DNA of 64,000 nt. Origin: Curtobacterium guangdongense (GTDB lineage: Bacteria > Actinomycetota > Actinomycetes > Actinomycetales > Microbacteriaceae). Position 1 is the stretch's first letter; each line of letters begins with the position of its first letter. The notes beneath the pieces are model-generated. The model did no database searches. It was not told where the DNA came from and saw only the letters and a program-made list of their open reading frames with translations. Where the stretch lies: NCBI RefSeq assembly GCF_049341845.1, contig NZ_JBMPIT010000004.1, forward strand, positions 1 through 64,000, given 5' to 3'. Shown here one piece after another: positions 14,582 to 22,748 of the stretch. The position numbers were made by a program, and so were the translations under genes.

Positions 14582-15807
14582 GCGGCGGTTCCGGCGCGTT
14601 CGGTGCGTCCGGCAGGCTCGGTGCGTCCGGCGCGTCCGGCGCGTCCGGCGCGTCCGGCGCGTCCGGCCTGGAGGCTCGGCGCACCCTGGTCCGCGCCCGG
14701 CACGTCGTCGACGTGTCCGGGTCCACCACCGACGGCTGGGTCGTCATCACCGGTGACACCGTCCACGCGGTCGGCTCCGGTCCCGAAGCACCTGCCGCGG
14801 ACGAGGTCGTCGAACTCGGCGACGCGATCCTGACCCCGGGGTTCATCGACCTGCACGGGCACGGTGGGGCGACGGTCGCGTACGAGGACGACGCGTTCGA
14901 ACCCTCGCTCGCGATGCACCGATCACACGGCACGACCCGATCGGTCCTGTCGCTCGTCGCGAACCCGGTCCCCGCACTCGCGTCGTCGCTCGAGCGGATC
15001 CGCACCGTGATGGACGCCGACCCGCTCGTGCTCGGTGTGCACCTGGAGGGACCGTTCCTCTCCCCGCACAACAAGGGCGCCCACAACGAGCACTTCCTGA
15101 TCGACCCGACGCCCGCTGCCGTCGACGAGCTGCTGTCCGCCGGCGACGGTGTCATCCGGCAGGTGACGATCGCCCCCGAGCTGCCGCACGCACTCGACGC
15201 CGTCCGCGCCTTCGTGTCCGCGGGCGTCGTCGTCGCCGTGGGCCACACCGTCGGCACCCTCGACCAGGCACGCGCCGCGTTCGACGCCGGCGCGACGGTG
15301 CTCACCCACGCCTTCAACGCGATGCCGGGCCTGCACCACCGGGCTCCCGGTCCGATCGGGGCCGCCGTCGCCGACGACCGCGTGACCCTCGAGCTCATCC
15401 TCGACGGCGTCCACGTGCACCCCGTCGTCGCGGAGACCCTGTTCCGCGCGGCCCCGGGGCGGGTCGCACTCATCACGGATGCGATGGGTGCCGCCGGCGC
15501 TGCGGACGGTTCTTACACGCTGGGCTCCCTCGACGTGACCGTGACGAACGGTGTCGCTCAGGTCGCCGGGACGGAGACCATCGCGGGGTCGACGCTCACG
15601 CAGGACGTCGCGCTGCGGAACGCCGTCACCCTCGCCGGACAGCCGCTCCCCGCTGCCGTCGCGGCGCTGACGAGCGTGCCGGCCGCGGCGCTCGGGTTCG
15701 GCGACCGGCTGGGCCGTCTCGCGCCGGGGTTCGCAGCGGACCTCCTGGCGCTGTCGCCGTCGTTCGAGGTGCAGCGGGTCTGGGCCGACGGGCGTCCCCT
15801 CGGCTGA
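14578..15807 (+). CDS. nagA: N-acetylglucosamine-6-phosphate deacetylase
   Basis: Deacetylates GlcNAc-6-P to glucosamine-6-P in amino sugar and cell wall recycling. Metal-binding and catalytic motifs are intact: FIDLHGHGG, VHLEGPFLSPHNKGAH, VGHTVGT, LTHAFNAMPG and the catalytic Asp in LITDAMGAAG. The frame of 409 residues has an odd N-terminus: about 30 residues of Gly-Ala-Ser repeats from a 9-bp tandem repeat, then GLEARR from a dispersed repeat motif, before the family-like TLVRARHVVD. The GTG overlaps the previous stop. The next enzyme, NagB, is encoded at 19627-20412, and no DasR-like palindrome was seen before nagA. Confidence 0.93.
   Translation: MSGGSGAFGASGRLGASGASGASGASGASGLEARRTLVRARHVVDVSGSTTDGWVVITGDTVHAVGSGPEAPAADEVVELGDAILTPGFIDLHGHGGATVAYEDDAFEPSLAMHRSHGTTRSVLSLVANPVPALASSLERIRTVMDADPLVLGVHLEGPFLSPHNKGAHNEHFLIDPTPAAVDELLSAGDGVIRQVTIAPELPHALDAVRAFVSAGVVVAVGHTVGTLDQARAAFDAGATVLTHAFNAMPGLHHRAPGPIGAAVADDRVTLELILDGVHVHPVVAETLFRAAPGRVALITDAMGAAGAADGSYTLGSLDVTVTNGVAQVAGTETIAGSTLTQDVALRNAVTLAGQPLPAAVAALTSVPAAALGFGDRLGRLAPGFAADLLALSPSFEVQRVWADGRPLG
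14623..14667 (+). repeat. Five tandem copies of GCGTCCGGC in the nagA 5' end
   Basis: Five perfect 9-bp copies run without interruption and encode (Gly)Ala-Ser-Gly repeats; another isolated copy is at 14605-14613. The unit keeps the reading frame, so copy number changes would alter only the length of the N-terminal tail. Confidence 0.85.
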
Positions 15808-15834
15808 ACGCCCCCGCCAGGAGGCAGCGGGACG

Positions 15835-16857
15835 TCAGTCCGAGGTGCGTGCGGTCTGCTCGGTGCTGCTCTCCTGATCGTCCGTCGTCCCGCCGTCGTG
15901 GCGCAGACGGACGACGCTCGCCAGCGTCGACGCGGCCATCGCCACCAGGATGACGACGAGCGAGACCCACGTCGGGATCTCCGGCGCCCAGGCGACGCCG
16001 TCCCCGCCGTTGAGGAAGGGCAGCTCGTTGCCGTGCAGTGCGTGCAGCACGAGCTTCACGCCGATGAAGGCGAGGATGAACGCGATCCCGTACTTCAGGT
16101 AGACGAGCCGCTCGAGGAGTCCACCGAGCAGGAAGTACAGCTGCCGCAGGCCCATCAGGGCGAACACGTTCGCGGTGAACACGATGAACGCGCTCTCGGT
16201 GATGCCGAAGATCGCGGGGATCGAGTCGAGCGCGAACAGCAGGTCGGTCGTGCCGATGGCGATCAGGACGACGAGCAGCGGTGTGAAGTGCCGGACGCCG
16301 TCCTTCGTGGTGCGGAACTTCATCCCGTCGAAGGTGTCGGTCAGACGCACGCGTCGGCGCAGCAGCCGGACGACGAGGCCGTCCTTCTGGTCGTCGCCGT
16401 CCTCGTCCCGGAGCTGCTGGATCGCCGTCCAGATCAGCCAGGCACCGAAGAGGTAGAAGATCCAGGAGAAGTCCTCGATGAGCTGGGCACCGACGAGGAT
16501 GAACACGCCCCGGAGCACCAGCGCGATGATGATGCCCAGCATGAGCACCTCTTGCTGGATCTGCTTCGGGACCGAGAACCGCGCCATGATGATGACGAAG
16601 ACGAAGAGGTTGTCGATGCTCAGGCTGTACTCGGTCAGCCACCCGGCGACGAACTGCCCGGCTGGCTCGCCGCCCGCGAAGACGAACATCGCCACGGCGA
16701 AGACCAGCGCGAGCCCGACGTACAGCCCGACCCAGGTCGCCGACTCCTTGAGCGTCGGCACGTGCGGACGACGAGCCACGATGAGCAGGTCCGCCAGCAG
16801 GATCGCGACGAGGGCGATCATCGAGCCGACTTCGAACACGACAGGGAGTTCCGGCAT
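15835..16857 (-). CDS. TerC family integral membrane protein
   Basis: Related to tellurite-resistance TerC and the Alx manganese exporter. The 340-residue protein has about nine helices with the TerC signatures EYSLSIDNLFVFVIIM and TTDLLFALDSIPAIFGIT, each with acidic residues in the membrane thought to bind metal. A cytoplasmic loop (RDEDGDDQKDG) divides the halves, and the C-terminal tail is Asp/Glu/Thr-rich. Start ATG 16857 has GGAGG only one base upstream; a GTG at 16896 would add 13 residues of uncertain value. Metal export, probably manganese, is inferred from the family. Confidence 0.9.
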   Translation of the reverse strand: MPELPVVFEVGSMIALVAILLADLLIVARRPHVPTLKESATWVGLYVGLALVFAVAMFVFAGGEPAGQFVAGWLTEYSLSIDNLFVFVIIMARFSVPKQIQQEVLMLGIIIALVLRGVFILVGAQLIEDFSWIFYLFGAWLIWTAIQQLRDEDGDDQKDGLVVRLLRRRVRLTDTFDGMKFRTTKDGVRHFTPLLVVLIAIGTTDLLFALDSIPAIFGITESAFIVFTANVFALMGLRQLYFLLGGLLERLVYLKYGIAFILAFIGVKLVLHALHGNELPFLNGGDGVAWAPEIPTWVSLVVILVAMAASTLASVVRLRHDGGTTDDQESSTEQTARTSD

Positions 16858-16898
16858 GCCTCCAGTCTGAGGCACCGCACAGACCGCGGCGACCACCC

Positions 16899-17795
16899 TC
16901 AGGCGGAAGTGCGCTCCAGGACCTGGTCCACGAACGCACGGACGCGCGCACGGAAGGCCGGATCGGCGGGCGCCCCGCGCACCGGCACGGGATGCAGCCG
17001 ACGGTCACCCCGGCGCAGCGCCGGTCCGACGAAGGTGCCCTCGGGGACGTCCGGCACGGTCGCGGCCCACATGGTGGATCGTGCGCCGTCCTCCGCGGTG
17101 CGGGCAGCGAGGCGAGCTATCCGGCCCGCGACTCTGGCCACCGCCGTCTCCGCCTGGCCGTTCATCCCCGTCGCGGCGATGCCCGGATGCGCGATCACCG
17201 ACCGGACCGGCGAGCCCGACTCCCGGAGCCGGGACCCGAGGTCCACCGCGAGGGCGGCCGCCGCCGTCTTCGAGTCGGTGTACGCCGCGAACTGCCGGTA
17301 CCCCTCGGCCCGGTTCACCGCATCGAGGTCGGGCACGCGCGACGTCCGCTGCGACAGGTTCGACCCGACGAGGACCACCCTGGAGGCCGGTCCGCCGAGC
17401 ACCGGCAGCATCGCGTCGGCGAGCACGGCGGGTCCGACGACGTTCGTCGCCCACGTCCGCTCGACGCCGTCGACGCCGAGCGCGAAGCGCGCGGCGGAGA
17501 CGCCGGCGTTGTTGACCAGCGCGTCGACGACGATCCCGTCGTCCGCGAGGCCCTGGGCGAAGGCCGTGACGGAGGCGACGGACGCGGTGTCGACGAGCCG
17601 AGCCTCCAAACCGTCGACGACGGGCAGGACACGAGCCGCCTTCTCCAGGTCACGGACCCCGGCGATGACGCGTGCACCGGCTGCGGCGAGCCGTGTGGCG
17701 ACGACGAGCCCGAGTCCACCGGTCGCGCCGGTGACGACGACGGTCCTGCCGTGCTGGTCGGGCATCTGGGCGGGTTCCCACGGGAAGGGTTGCAT
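16899..17795 (-). CDS. SDR family NAD(P)-dependent oxidoreductase
   Basis: Classical-type short-chain dehydrogenase of 298 residues. The Rossmann motif TGATGGLGLVVA is near residue 22, NNAGVS near 93, the catalytic Ser in VLVGSNLSQ, and Tyr/Lys in YTDSK near 170, followed by VIAHPGIAATGMNG. The substrate is unknown. The ATG at 17795 is preceded by AGGAGA. It is divergent from a TetR gene, and the region between contains two TetR-like palindromes, so it is probably repressed by that protein. Confidence 0.88.
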   Translation of the reverse strand: MQPFPWEPAQMPDQHGRTVVVTGATGGLGLVVATRLAAAGARVIAGVRDLEKAARVLPVVDGLEARLVDTASVASVTAFAQGLADDGIVVDALVNNAGVSAARFALGVDGVERTWATNVVGPAVLADAMLPVLGGPASRVVLVGSNLSQRTSRVPDLDAVNRAEGYRQFAAYTDSKTAAAALAVDLGSRLRESGSPVRSVIAHPGIAATGMNGQAETAVARVAGRIARLAARTAEDGARSTMWAATVPDVPEGTFVGPALRRGDRRLHPVPVRGAPADPAFRARVRAFVDQVLERTSA

Positions 17796-17813
17796 GACGT
17801 CTCCTGGCTCTAA

Positions 17814-17860
17814 TCGGATGATCTATCCGGAACGCTAGCACAACCGGATAGACTCTCCGA
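17814..17860. promoter_or_regulatory. Two palindromic TetR operators between the SDR and TetR genes
   Basis: Site 1, TCGGATgatctATCCGG (17814-17829), is a perfect CGGAT/ATCCG inverted repeat. Site 2, CCGGATagactCTCCGA (17844-17860), is a weaker copy that includes the TetR -10 TAGACT (17849-17854) and abuts its ATG. Binding would block both genes. Confidence 0.65.
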
Positions 17861-18436
17861 ATGACCGACCTCGCCCGCCCGGACTCGCTGCGCTCCGACG
17901 CCCTCCGGAACCGCACAGCGCTGCTCGACGTCGCGCGGACGCACCTGGACCGCGGCGAGCCCCTGCAGCTCAACGCCGTCGCACGAGAGGTCGGGGTCGG
18001 TGTCGGGACCGCCTACCGGCACTTCCCCACCCAGCAGCACCTGCTCGAGGCACTCGCGATCGACGCGTTCGAGTCGATGCTCGACCGCGTCCGTGTCGCC
18101 GTGGAGCTGCCCGATCCGGACGACGCGTTCCGCGGAGTCGTCAGCGAGGCGTTCCGCGGACTCCTGGACGACACGGCCCTCGGCGACCTGCTGACCGGCG
18201 GCGGGTTCTCGTGCTCGGACACCATGGAGCTCTCCGGGGACCTCGTCGTCGCCGTCGGTGGGCTGCTCGAACGCGCCGCGGACGCGGGGGTCGTGCGCTC
18301 CGACATCACTCCGGACGACCTCCGACGGCTGGTCTGCGGCATGCGTGCGGCCGCGACCGCCGGAGGCGTGCCGGTCACCGAACCTGACCGCTACGTCGAG
18401 ATCCTGATCACGGGCTTGCGTCCACTGCGAGGATGA
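17861..18436 (+). CDS. TetR/AcrR family transcriptional regulator
   Basis: The 191-residue protein has an N-terminal HTH whose recognition region is VGVGTAYRHFPTQQHLLEAL, followed by a ligand-binding domain ending GVPVTEPDRYVEILITGLRPL. The start ATG is six bases after TAGACT, so the transcript is probably leaderless. It likely represses the divergent SDR gene and itself. The stop overlaps the next start (ATGA at 18433-18436), so the aminotransferase gene is co-transcribed. Confidence 0.9.
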   Translation: MTDLARPDSLRSDALRNRTALLDVARTHLDRGEPLQLNAVAREVGVGVGTAYRHFPTQQHLLEALAIDAFESMLDRVRVAVELPDPDDAFRGVVSEAFRGLLDDTALGDLLTGGGFSCSDTMELSGDLVVAVGGLLERAADAGVVRSDITPDDLRRLVCGMRAAATAGGVPVTEPDRYVEILITGLRPLRG

Positions 18437-19623
18437 GTCCCATGAGCGTCATGGTCTCCGTGTTCGATGCCAGCCGGTCCCGCACGAGCGAGAAGTACAC
18501 GGCGTACCCGCCGGACGTCCTGCCGATGTTCGTCGCGGAGATGGACAGCATGCTCGCCGAACCCGTGCGGGACGCCCTCGTGGCCGCCGTCACCGCAGGG
18601 GACACCGGGTACGTCGGGCACGGCCGGGTCCTGCCGGAGGCGTTCGCGGACTTCGCGGGCGACCGCTGGGGGTGGAAGGTGGATCCCGACCTGGTCCGGA
18701 CCACGACGGACGTGTCCGTCGCCGCGGTGGAGGTGCTCCGCCGGGTGATCGAGCCGGGCGACCAGGTCGTCATCATGCCGCCCGTGTACCCGCCGTTCTG
18801 GGAGTACGTCAGCGAAGCCGGCGGCTCCGTGACCGAGGTGCCACTCATCGCACCGGACGGCCCCGCGGACCCGTTCGACACGACGGCCGGGTGGCGGATG
18901 GACCTCGACGGTGTCCGTCGCGCCTTCGCCGACGGTGCCCGCACGGTCCTGCTCTGCAACCCGCACAACCCGCTCGGACTCGTCCACGACCGCGCCTCGC
19001 TCGTGGCACTCGCCCAGCTCGCCGCGGAGTGGGACGCCGTGGTCGTGTCCGACGAGATCCACGCGCCCCTCGTGCACGCGGACGCGACGTTCACCCCGTT
19101 CCTCGACTCGTGCCCGGAGGCGGCGCTCGGTGTCGCCTTGACGAGCGCGAGCAAGGCGTGGAACCTCGCCGGCACGAAGTGCGCGCTGATGGTCGGAGCG
19201 TCGGACCGGGCATGCGGGTGGTTCGACGGGCTCCCGGGCGAGGTCGTCGAGCGCACGGGAATCCTCGGCTACACCGCGAGTGTCGCCGCGTTCCGTGAGG
19301 GCGGACCGTGGCTCGCGTCGCTGCTCGCCGAACTCGCGGCGAACCGGCGGATCCTCGCCGAGGAGCTCGGGGACGCACTGCCCGGAGCCGTGCACCGGCA
19401 GCCGCAGGCGTCGTACCTGTCGTGGATCGACCTCGGGGCGTTGCCGTGGGGCGACGACCCCGCGGCGGTGCTCGTCGACGAGGCGAAGGTGGCGCTCGCC
19501 AGTGGACCGGCCTTCGGGCGGCAGGGGCGCGGGTTCGCCCGGCTCAACTTCGGGTGCTCGGCGGAGACCCTGCGCGAGGGACTCAGCCGACTGCACTCGG
19601 CGTACGCCGACCGATCGGTGTGA
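18433..19623 (+). CDS. MalY/PatB family PLP-dependent aminotransferase / C-S lyase
   Basis: Fold-type I PLP enzyme of 396 residues, most similar to MalY/PatB cystathionine beta-lyases. Visible features are FVAEMDSMLAEPV near the N-terminus, the cofactor-binding NPHNPLG, VSDEIHAPL, and the PLP Lys in LTSASKAWNLAGTK, followed by C-terminal RLNFGC. The product could be a beta-C-S lyase or an aminotransferase; the substrate cannot be read from sequence. Three in-frame ATGs occur near the start (18433, 18442, 18451); the first is chosen for its overlap with the TetR stop. Confidence 0.88.
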   Translation: MSPMSVMVSVFDASRSRTSEKYTAYPPDVLPMFVAEMDSMLAEPVRDALVAAVTAGDTGYVGHGRVLPEAFADFAGDRWGWKVDPDLVRTTTDVSVAAVEVLRRVIEPGDQVVIMPPVYPPFWEYVSEAGGSVTEVPLIAPDGPADPFDTTAGWRMDLDGVRRAFADGARTVLLCNPHNPLGLVHDRASLVALAQLAAEWDAVVVSDEIHAPLVHADATFTPFLDSCPEAALGVALTSASKAWNLAGTKCALMVGASDRACGWFDGLPGEVVERTGILGYTASVAAFREGGPWLASLLAELAANRRILAEELGDALPGAVHRQPQASYLSWIDLGALPWGDDPAAVLVDEAKVALASGPAFGRQGRGFARLNFGCSAETLREGLSRLHSAYADRSV

Positions 19624-19626
19624 CGC

Positions 19627-20412
19627 CTACTCGAACAGCTGCCAGGCCGGCTTGTTCGCGTACGTGTACTTGTAGTAGTCCGCGAGTTGGAGTCCGGCTG
19701 CTGCTTCCTCGTCGACCACGACGGTCGCGTGCTCGTGGAGCTGCAACGCACTGCCGGGCACGAAGGAGCTGAGCGGCCCCTCGACCGCGGCGGCGATCGC
19801 GTCGGCCTTCGCCGACCCCTGCGCCACGAGGACCAGCTGCTGCGCCTCCAGGATCGTGCCCAGCCCCTGCGTCATGCAGTGCGTCGGCACCTGGTCCAGG
19901 GAGTCGAAAAACCGGGCGTTGGCCTCACGCGTCGACGGCGCCAACGTCTTGATCCGGGTCCGCGATGCGAACGAGGACGTCGGTTCGTTGAAGCCGATGT
20001 GCCCGTTCGCCCCGATGCCGAGGATCTGCACGTCGATCCCCCCGGCGGCACGGATCGCGGCGTCGTACTCCTTCGCCGCGAACTCGATGTCCGCCGCACG
20101 CCCGTCCGGCACGCGGACCCGCGACGGATCGAAGCCCAGCGGCGCCACCACGTCACGGGCGATCACACTCGCGTACGACTCGGGGTGCTCCAACGGGATC
20201 CCGACGTACTCGTCCAGGGCGAACCCGCGCGCTTCGGCGAAGGAGATCTCCCCCGCCTCGACGCGGCGCTGCAGGTCGGTGTAGATGCCCTGGGGGCTGG
20301 ACCCGGTCGCGAGACCGATGACGGCTGACGGCTTCTTCGCCACGACCGAGGCGATCTTCGCCGCAGCGACGCGACCGACCTCAGCAGGCGTGGGCAGGAT
20401 GATGATCTCCAC
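19627..20412 (-). CDS. nagB: Glucosamine-6-phosphate deaminase
   Basis: Converts glucosamine-6-P to fructose-6-P and ammonia. The 261-residue length matches the family; motifs include GLATGSSPQGIY, the catalytic ALDEYVG and LGIGANGHIGFNEP. The GTG start at 20412 lies six bases from TAGGAT, implying a leaderless mRNA. A DasR-like palindrome overlaps this promoter, so GlcNAc-responsive control by a GntR/HutC regulator encoded elsewhere is likely. Confidence 0.95.
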   Translation of the reverse strand: MEIIILPTPAEVGRVAAAKIASVVAKKPSAVIGLATGSSPQGIYTDLQRRVEAGEISFAEARGFALDEYVGIPLEHPESYASVIARDVVAPLGFDPSRVRVPDGRAADIEFAAKEYDAAIRAAGGIDVQILGIGANGHIGFNEPTSSFASRTRIKTLAPSTREANARFFDSLDQVPTHCMTQGLGTILEAQQLVLVAQGSAKADAIAAAVEGPLSSFVPGSALQLHEHATVVVDEEAAAGLQLADYYKYTYANKPAWQLFE

Positions 20413-20418
20413 GGGCCC

Positions 20419-20439
20419 ATCCTACTGGTCATGACCAGT
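20419..20439 (-). promoter_or_regulatory. nagB promoter with DasR-type operator (dre)
   Basis: ACTGGTCATGACCAGT (20424-20439) is a perfect 16-bp palindrome very close to the dre consensus ACTGGTCTAGACCACT bound by DasR in streptomycetes. On the minus strand it overlaps the -10 TAGGAT (20419-20424), six bases before the GTG of nagB. The DasR homologue itself is not in the window. Confidence 0.8.
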
Positions 20440-20454
20440 CCGCGACAGCGTCGG

Positions 20455-21078
20455 TCAGTCCTCCAGCGCCACGAGCTCCGGCGTCGACCCGAGCGCCCGG
20501 AGCGCCCCGCGGAGCGACCACGCCGACACCGCCACGATGAGCACGGCGAGGACGAGCACGACGATCCCGGCCGATCCGGCGAACGCCTCCAGGGCAGCGA
20601 GCAGTACACCGACGCTGATCCCGAGCACGTGGACCAGGACGGTGGCGGGGAGCGCGGTCTGCTGCACCCGGGCGAACCGCACGAGTGCACGGCGATCGGC
20701 GGGCTCCACCGACGACGCGTGCCCGTCGGCGATCGCCTGCTGCACCCGTCCGAGCCGTTCCGGGTCGACGTCGGTCGGGGCGACTCGACGGCGATCGGCC
20801 ATCGTCCAGAGCACGAGTTCGACCGCGACGACGAGGTACGCCAAGAGCGCCGCCGTCCCGATCAACACCCCGACCGAGGCGGGCGACGAGGACCCGCGGA
20901 CGAGTCCGACGACGACCGCGACGACGAGCCCGACGACCACGACGCCGAGGGACACGAACAGCGCGAGTCGCCGACCCGGGGTCACCGCGCGCACAACCCC
21001 GGCGAGCGCGAGTCGCCATCCCGCGGCCCAGACCCCGTGGTCCGCCCGCACCTCGAACGTCCTGCCAGCGCGTGCCAT
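20455..21078 (-). CDS. Hypothetical membrane protein, 207 aa
   Basis: Four likely membrane helices appear as two pairs: LALFVSLGVVVVGLVVAVVV and GVLIGTAALLAYLVVAVELVL, a soluble loop with DPERLGRVQQAIADG, then ATVLVHVLGISVGVLLAALE and GIVVLVLAVLIVAVSAW. No family is recognised. The ATG at 21078 is preceded at six bases by TACGCT (21085-21090 on the reverse strand). It shares a 36-bp divergent promoter with the downstream NUDIX gene. Confidence 0.7.
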   Translation of the reverse strand: MARAGRTFEVRADHGVWAAGWRLALAGVVRAVTPGRRLALFVSLGVVVVGLVVAVVVGLVRGSSSPASVGVLIGTAALLAYLVVAVELVLWTMADRRRVAPTDVDPERLGRVQQAIADGHASSVEPADRRALVRFARVQQTALPATVLVHVLGISVGVLLAALEAFAGSAGIVVLVLAVLIVAVSAWSLRGALRALGSTPELVALED

Positions 21079-21084
21079 GGTCCG

Positions 21085-21108
21085 AGCGTATCGACGCATC
21101 GGTAGCGT
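21085..21108. promoter_or_regulatory. Overlapping divergent leaderless promoters
   Basis: Only 36 bases separate two divergent start codons. TAGCGT (21103-21108) is six bases before the NUDIX ATG, and TACGCT on the minus strand (21085-21090) is six bases before the membrane protein ATG. The two -35 regions must fall inside the opposite gene. Confidence 0.6.
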
Positions 21109-21114
21109 GGCCGT

Positions 21115-21594
21115 ATGCCGACGCCCGACTTCGTCCTGTCCCTGCGCGAGAAGGTCGGGAACGCCCCGCTCTGGCTGACCGGCGTGACGGCCGTCGTCAC
21201 CCGCGGCGAGGGGGAGGACCGCGAACTGCTCGTGGTCCGGCGGGCGGACAACGGCGCGCTGACCCCGGTCACCGGCATCGTCGATCCCGGTGAGGAGCCC
21301 GCGGTCGCGGCCGAACGCGAGGTCCTCGAGGAAGCAGGCGTCGTCGCGGTCGCGGAACGCCTGGTGTGGGTGCAGACCCTCCCCGAGATGACCTACGCCA
21401 ACGGGGACCGTGCGCAGTACATGGACCTCGTCTTCGCCTGCCGGTGGTCGTCCGGTGACCCGTACCCGGCCGACGGCGAGAACACCGAGGCGTTCTGGGC
21501 CCCGGTCTCCGCGCTGCCGGAGATGTCCGAGAACATGCGGGAGCGTGTGCAGGTCGCCCTGGCGGGCGAACCGGAGGCGCGCTTCCAGCGCTGA
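21115..21594 (+). CDS. NUDIX domain-containing hydrolase
   Basis: Hydrolyses nucleoside diphosphates linked to another moiety; the substrate is unknown. The 159-residue protein has an intact Nudix box, GIVDPGEEPAVAAEREVLEE plus AGV (G-x5-E-x7-REVLEEAG), near residues 56-78, so it should be catalytically active. Leaderless start with TAGCGT six bases upstream. Confidence 0.9.
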   Translation: MPTPDFVLSLREKVGNAPLWLTGVTAVVTRGEGEDRELLVVRRADNGALTPVTGIVDPGEEPAVAAEREVLEEAGVVAVAERLVWVQTLPEMTYANGDRAQYMDLVFACRWSSGDPYPADGENTEAFWAPVSALPEMSENMRERVQVALAGEPEARFQR

Positions 21595-21606
21595 CCGGCA
21601 CCGCAT

Positions 21607-21650
21607 CGGACGGGAGGCTCGGTGCGGGCCCGCACCGAGCCTCCCGTCCG
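21607..21650. terminator. 44-bp perfect palindrome of the GGAGGCTCGG family
   Basis: Two 22-base arms (each containing GGACGGGAGGCTCGGTGC or its complement) abut with no spacer and are perfectly complementary. It lies between the convergent NUDIX and ABC ATPase genes and could terminate both. The same arm recurs at other sites in the window. Confidence 0.65.
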
Positions 21651-21677
21651 GCGGCGGTCACCGTCGGGCCCGCGCCG

Positions 21678-22748
21678 TCAGGCGATCGGTGCGATCGCGA
21701 CGGGTGCGCCGAGGAGGCGCACGGCGACGGCGTCGCCGGTCGCGTGGCGGTCGCCGACCTCGTGCTGGACCGTGACGACCGTGTCGTCGTCGAGGCGGAC
21801 GGTGGTCCGTCGGATCGACCCGAGGAAGCTCGACGAGACGACGGTGCCGGTGACGCCGTCCGACGCGAAGGCGATGTCCTCCGGTCGGACGTAGGCGAGC
21901 ACCGGGCCGTCCGTGGCCGACTGGTCGAGCGCCGGCACGCGGAATCCGTACACGAAGACGTCCCCGCCGCGGAGGTCCCCGCGGAGCCGGTTCGACTGCC
22001 CGACGAAGTCCGCGGTGAACGCCGACGACGGCGAGCGGTAGAGCTCCTCGGGCGTGCCGATCTGCTCGATGCCGCCCGCGTTCATCACGGCGATCCGGTC
22101 GGAGACGGCGAGCGCTTCCTCTTGGTCGTGGGTGACGAACACCGTCGTGATGCCGAGGTCGGTCTGGATGCGACGGATCTCGTCGCGCAACGACACCCGG
22201 ACCTTGGCGTCGAGGGCGGACAGCGGTTCGTCGAGGAGCAACACGCGCGGCCGGGTGACGAGCGCACGGGCGAGGGCCACGCGCTGCTGCTGCCCGCCCG
22301 AGAGCTGGTGCGGGAAGCGGTCCGCGAAGTCCGCCAGGTGCACCATGTCGAGCGCGTCGACGACCCGGGTCTTCCGTTCGCCCGTCGGCACGCGGCGCAT
22401 CTCGAGGCCGAACGCGACGTTCTGGCGCACCGTCATGTGCGGGAAGAGCGAGTACTGCTGGAAGACCATCCCCATGTCGCGCTTGTTCGCCGGGGTGCTC
22501 GCGACGTCGGCGCCGTCGATGCGGATCGCGCCGGCGTCGATGCCCTCGAGTCCGGCGAGCGCCCGGAGCGCCGTCGTCTTGCCGCAGCCCGACGGGCCGA
22601 GGAGTGACAGGAACTCCCCCGGCTCGATGCGGAGCGACAGCCCGGCGAGGGCGAGGTGGGTGCCGTAGCGCTTCTCGACGGCCTCGAGCTCGACGACGGC
22701 GCCGGTCGCTCGGAGGGACGCGGGTGCAGCAGGGGCGATGGTGGTCAT
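21678..22748 (-). CDS. ABC transporter ATP-binding protein (PotA/FbpC type)
   Basis: ATPase of an importer encoded with two permeases and a lipoprotein. The 356-residue protein shows Walker A GPSGCGKTT, Q-loop MVFQQYSLFPH, signature LSGGQQQR, Walker B VLLLDEPLSALD and switch His in VTHDQEEA, then a C-terminal TOBE domain (about 290-350) as in polyamine, iron or phosphonate importers. The start overlaps the upstream permease stop (ATGA). Gene order SBP-permease-permease-ATPase is one operon read right to left. Confidence 0.93.
   Translation of the reverse strand: MTTIAPAAPASLRATGAVVELEAVEKRYGTHLALAGLSLRIEPGEFLSLLGPSGCGKTTALRALAGLEGIDAGAIRIDGADVASTPANKRDMGMVFQQYSLFPHMTVRQNVAFGLEMRRVPTGERKTRVVDALDMVHLADFADRFPHQLSGGQQQRVALARALVTRPRVLLLDEPLSALDAKVRVSLRDEIRRIQTDLGITTVFVTHDQEEALAVSDRIAVMNAGGIEQIGTPEELYRSPSSAFTADFVGQSNRLRGDLRGGDVFVYGFRVPALDQSATDGPVLAYVRPEDIAFASDGVTGTVVSSSFLGSIRRTTVRLDDDTVVTVQHEVGDRHATGDAVAVRLLGAPVAIAPIA

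Noticed and set aside
14578..14667. The Gly-Ala-Ser repeat considered as a signal peptide of NagA
   Set aside because: It lacks a hydrophobic core and basic N-region; NagA is cytoplasmic.
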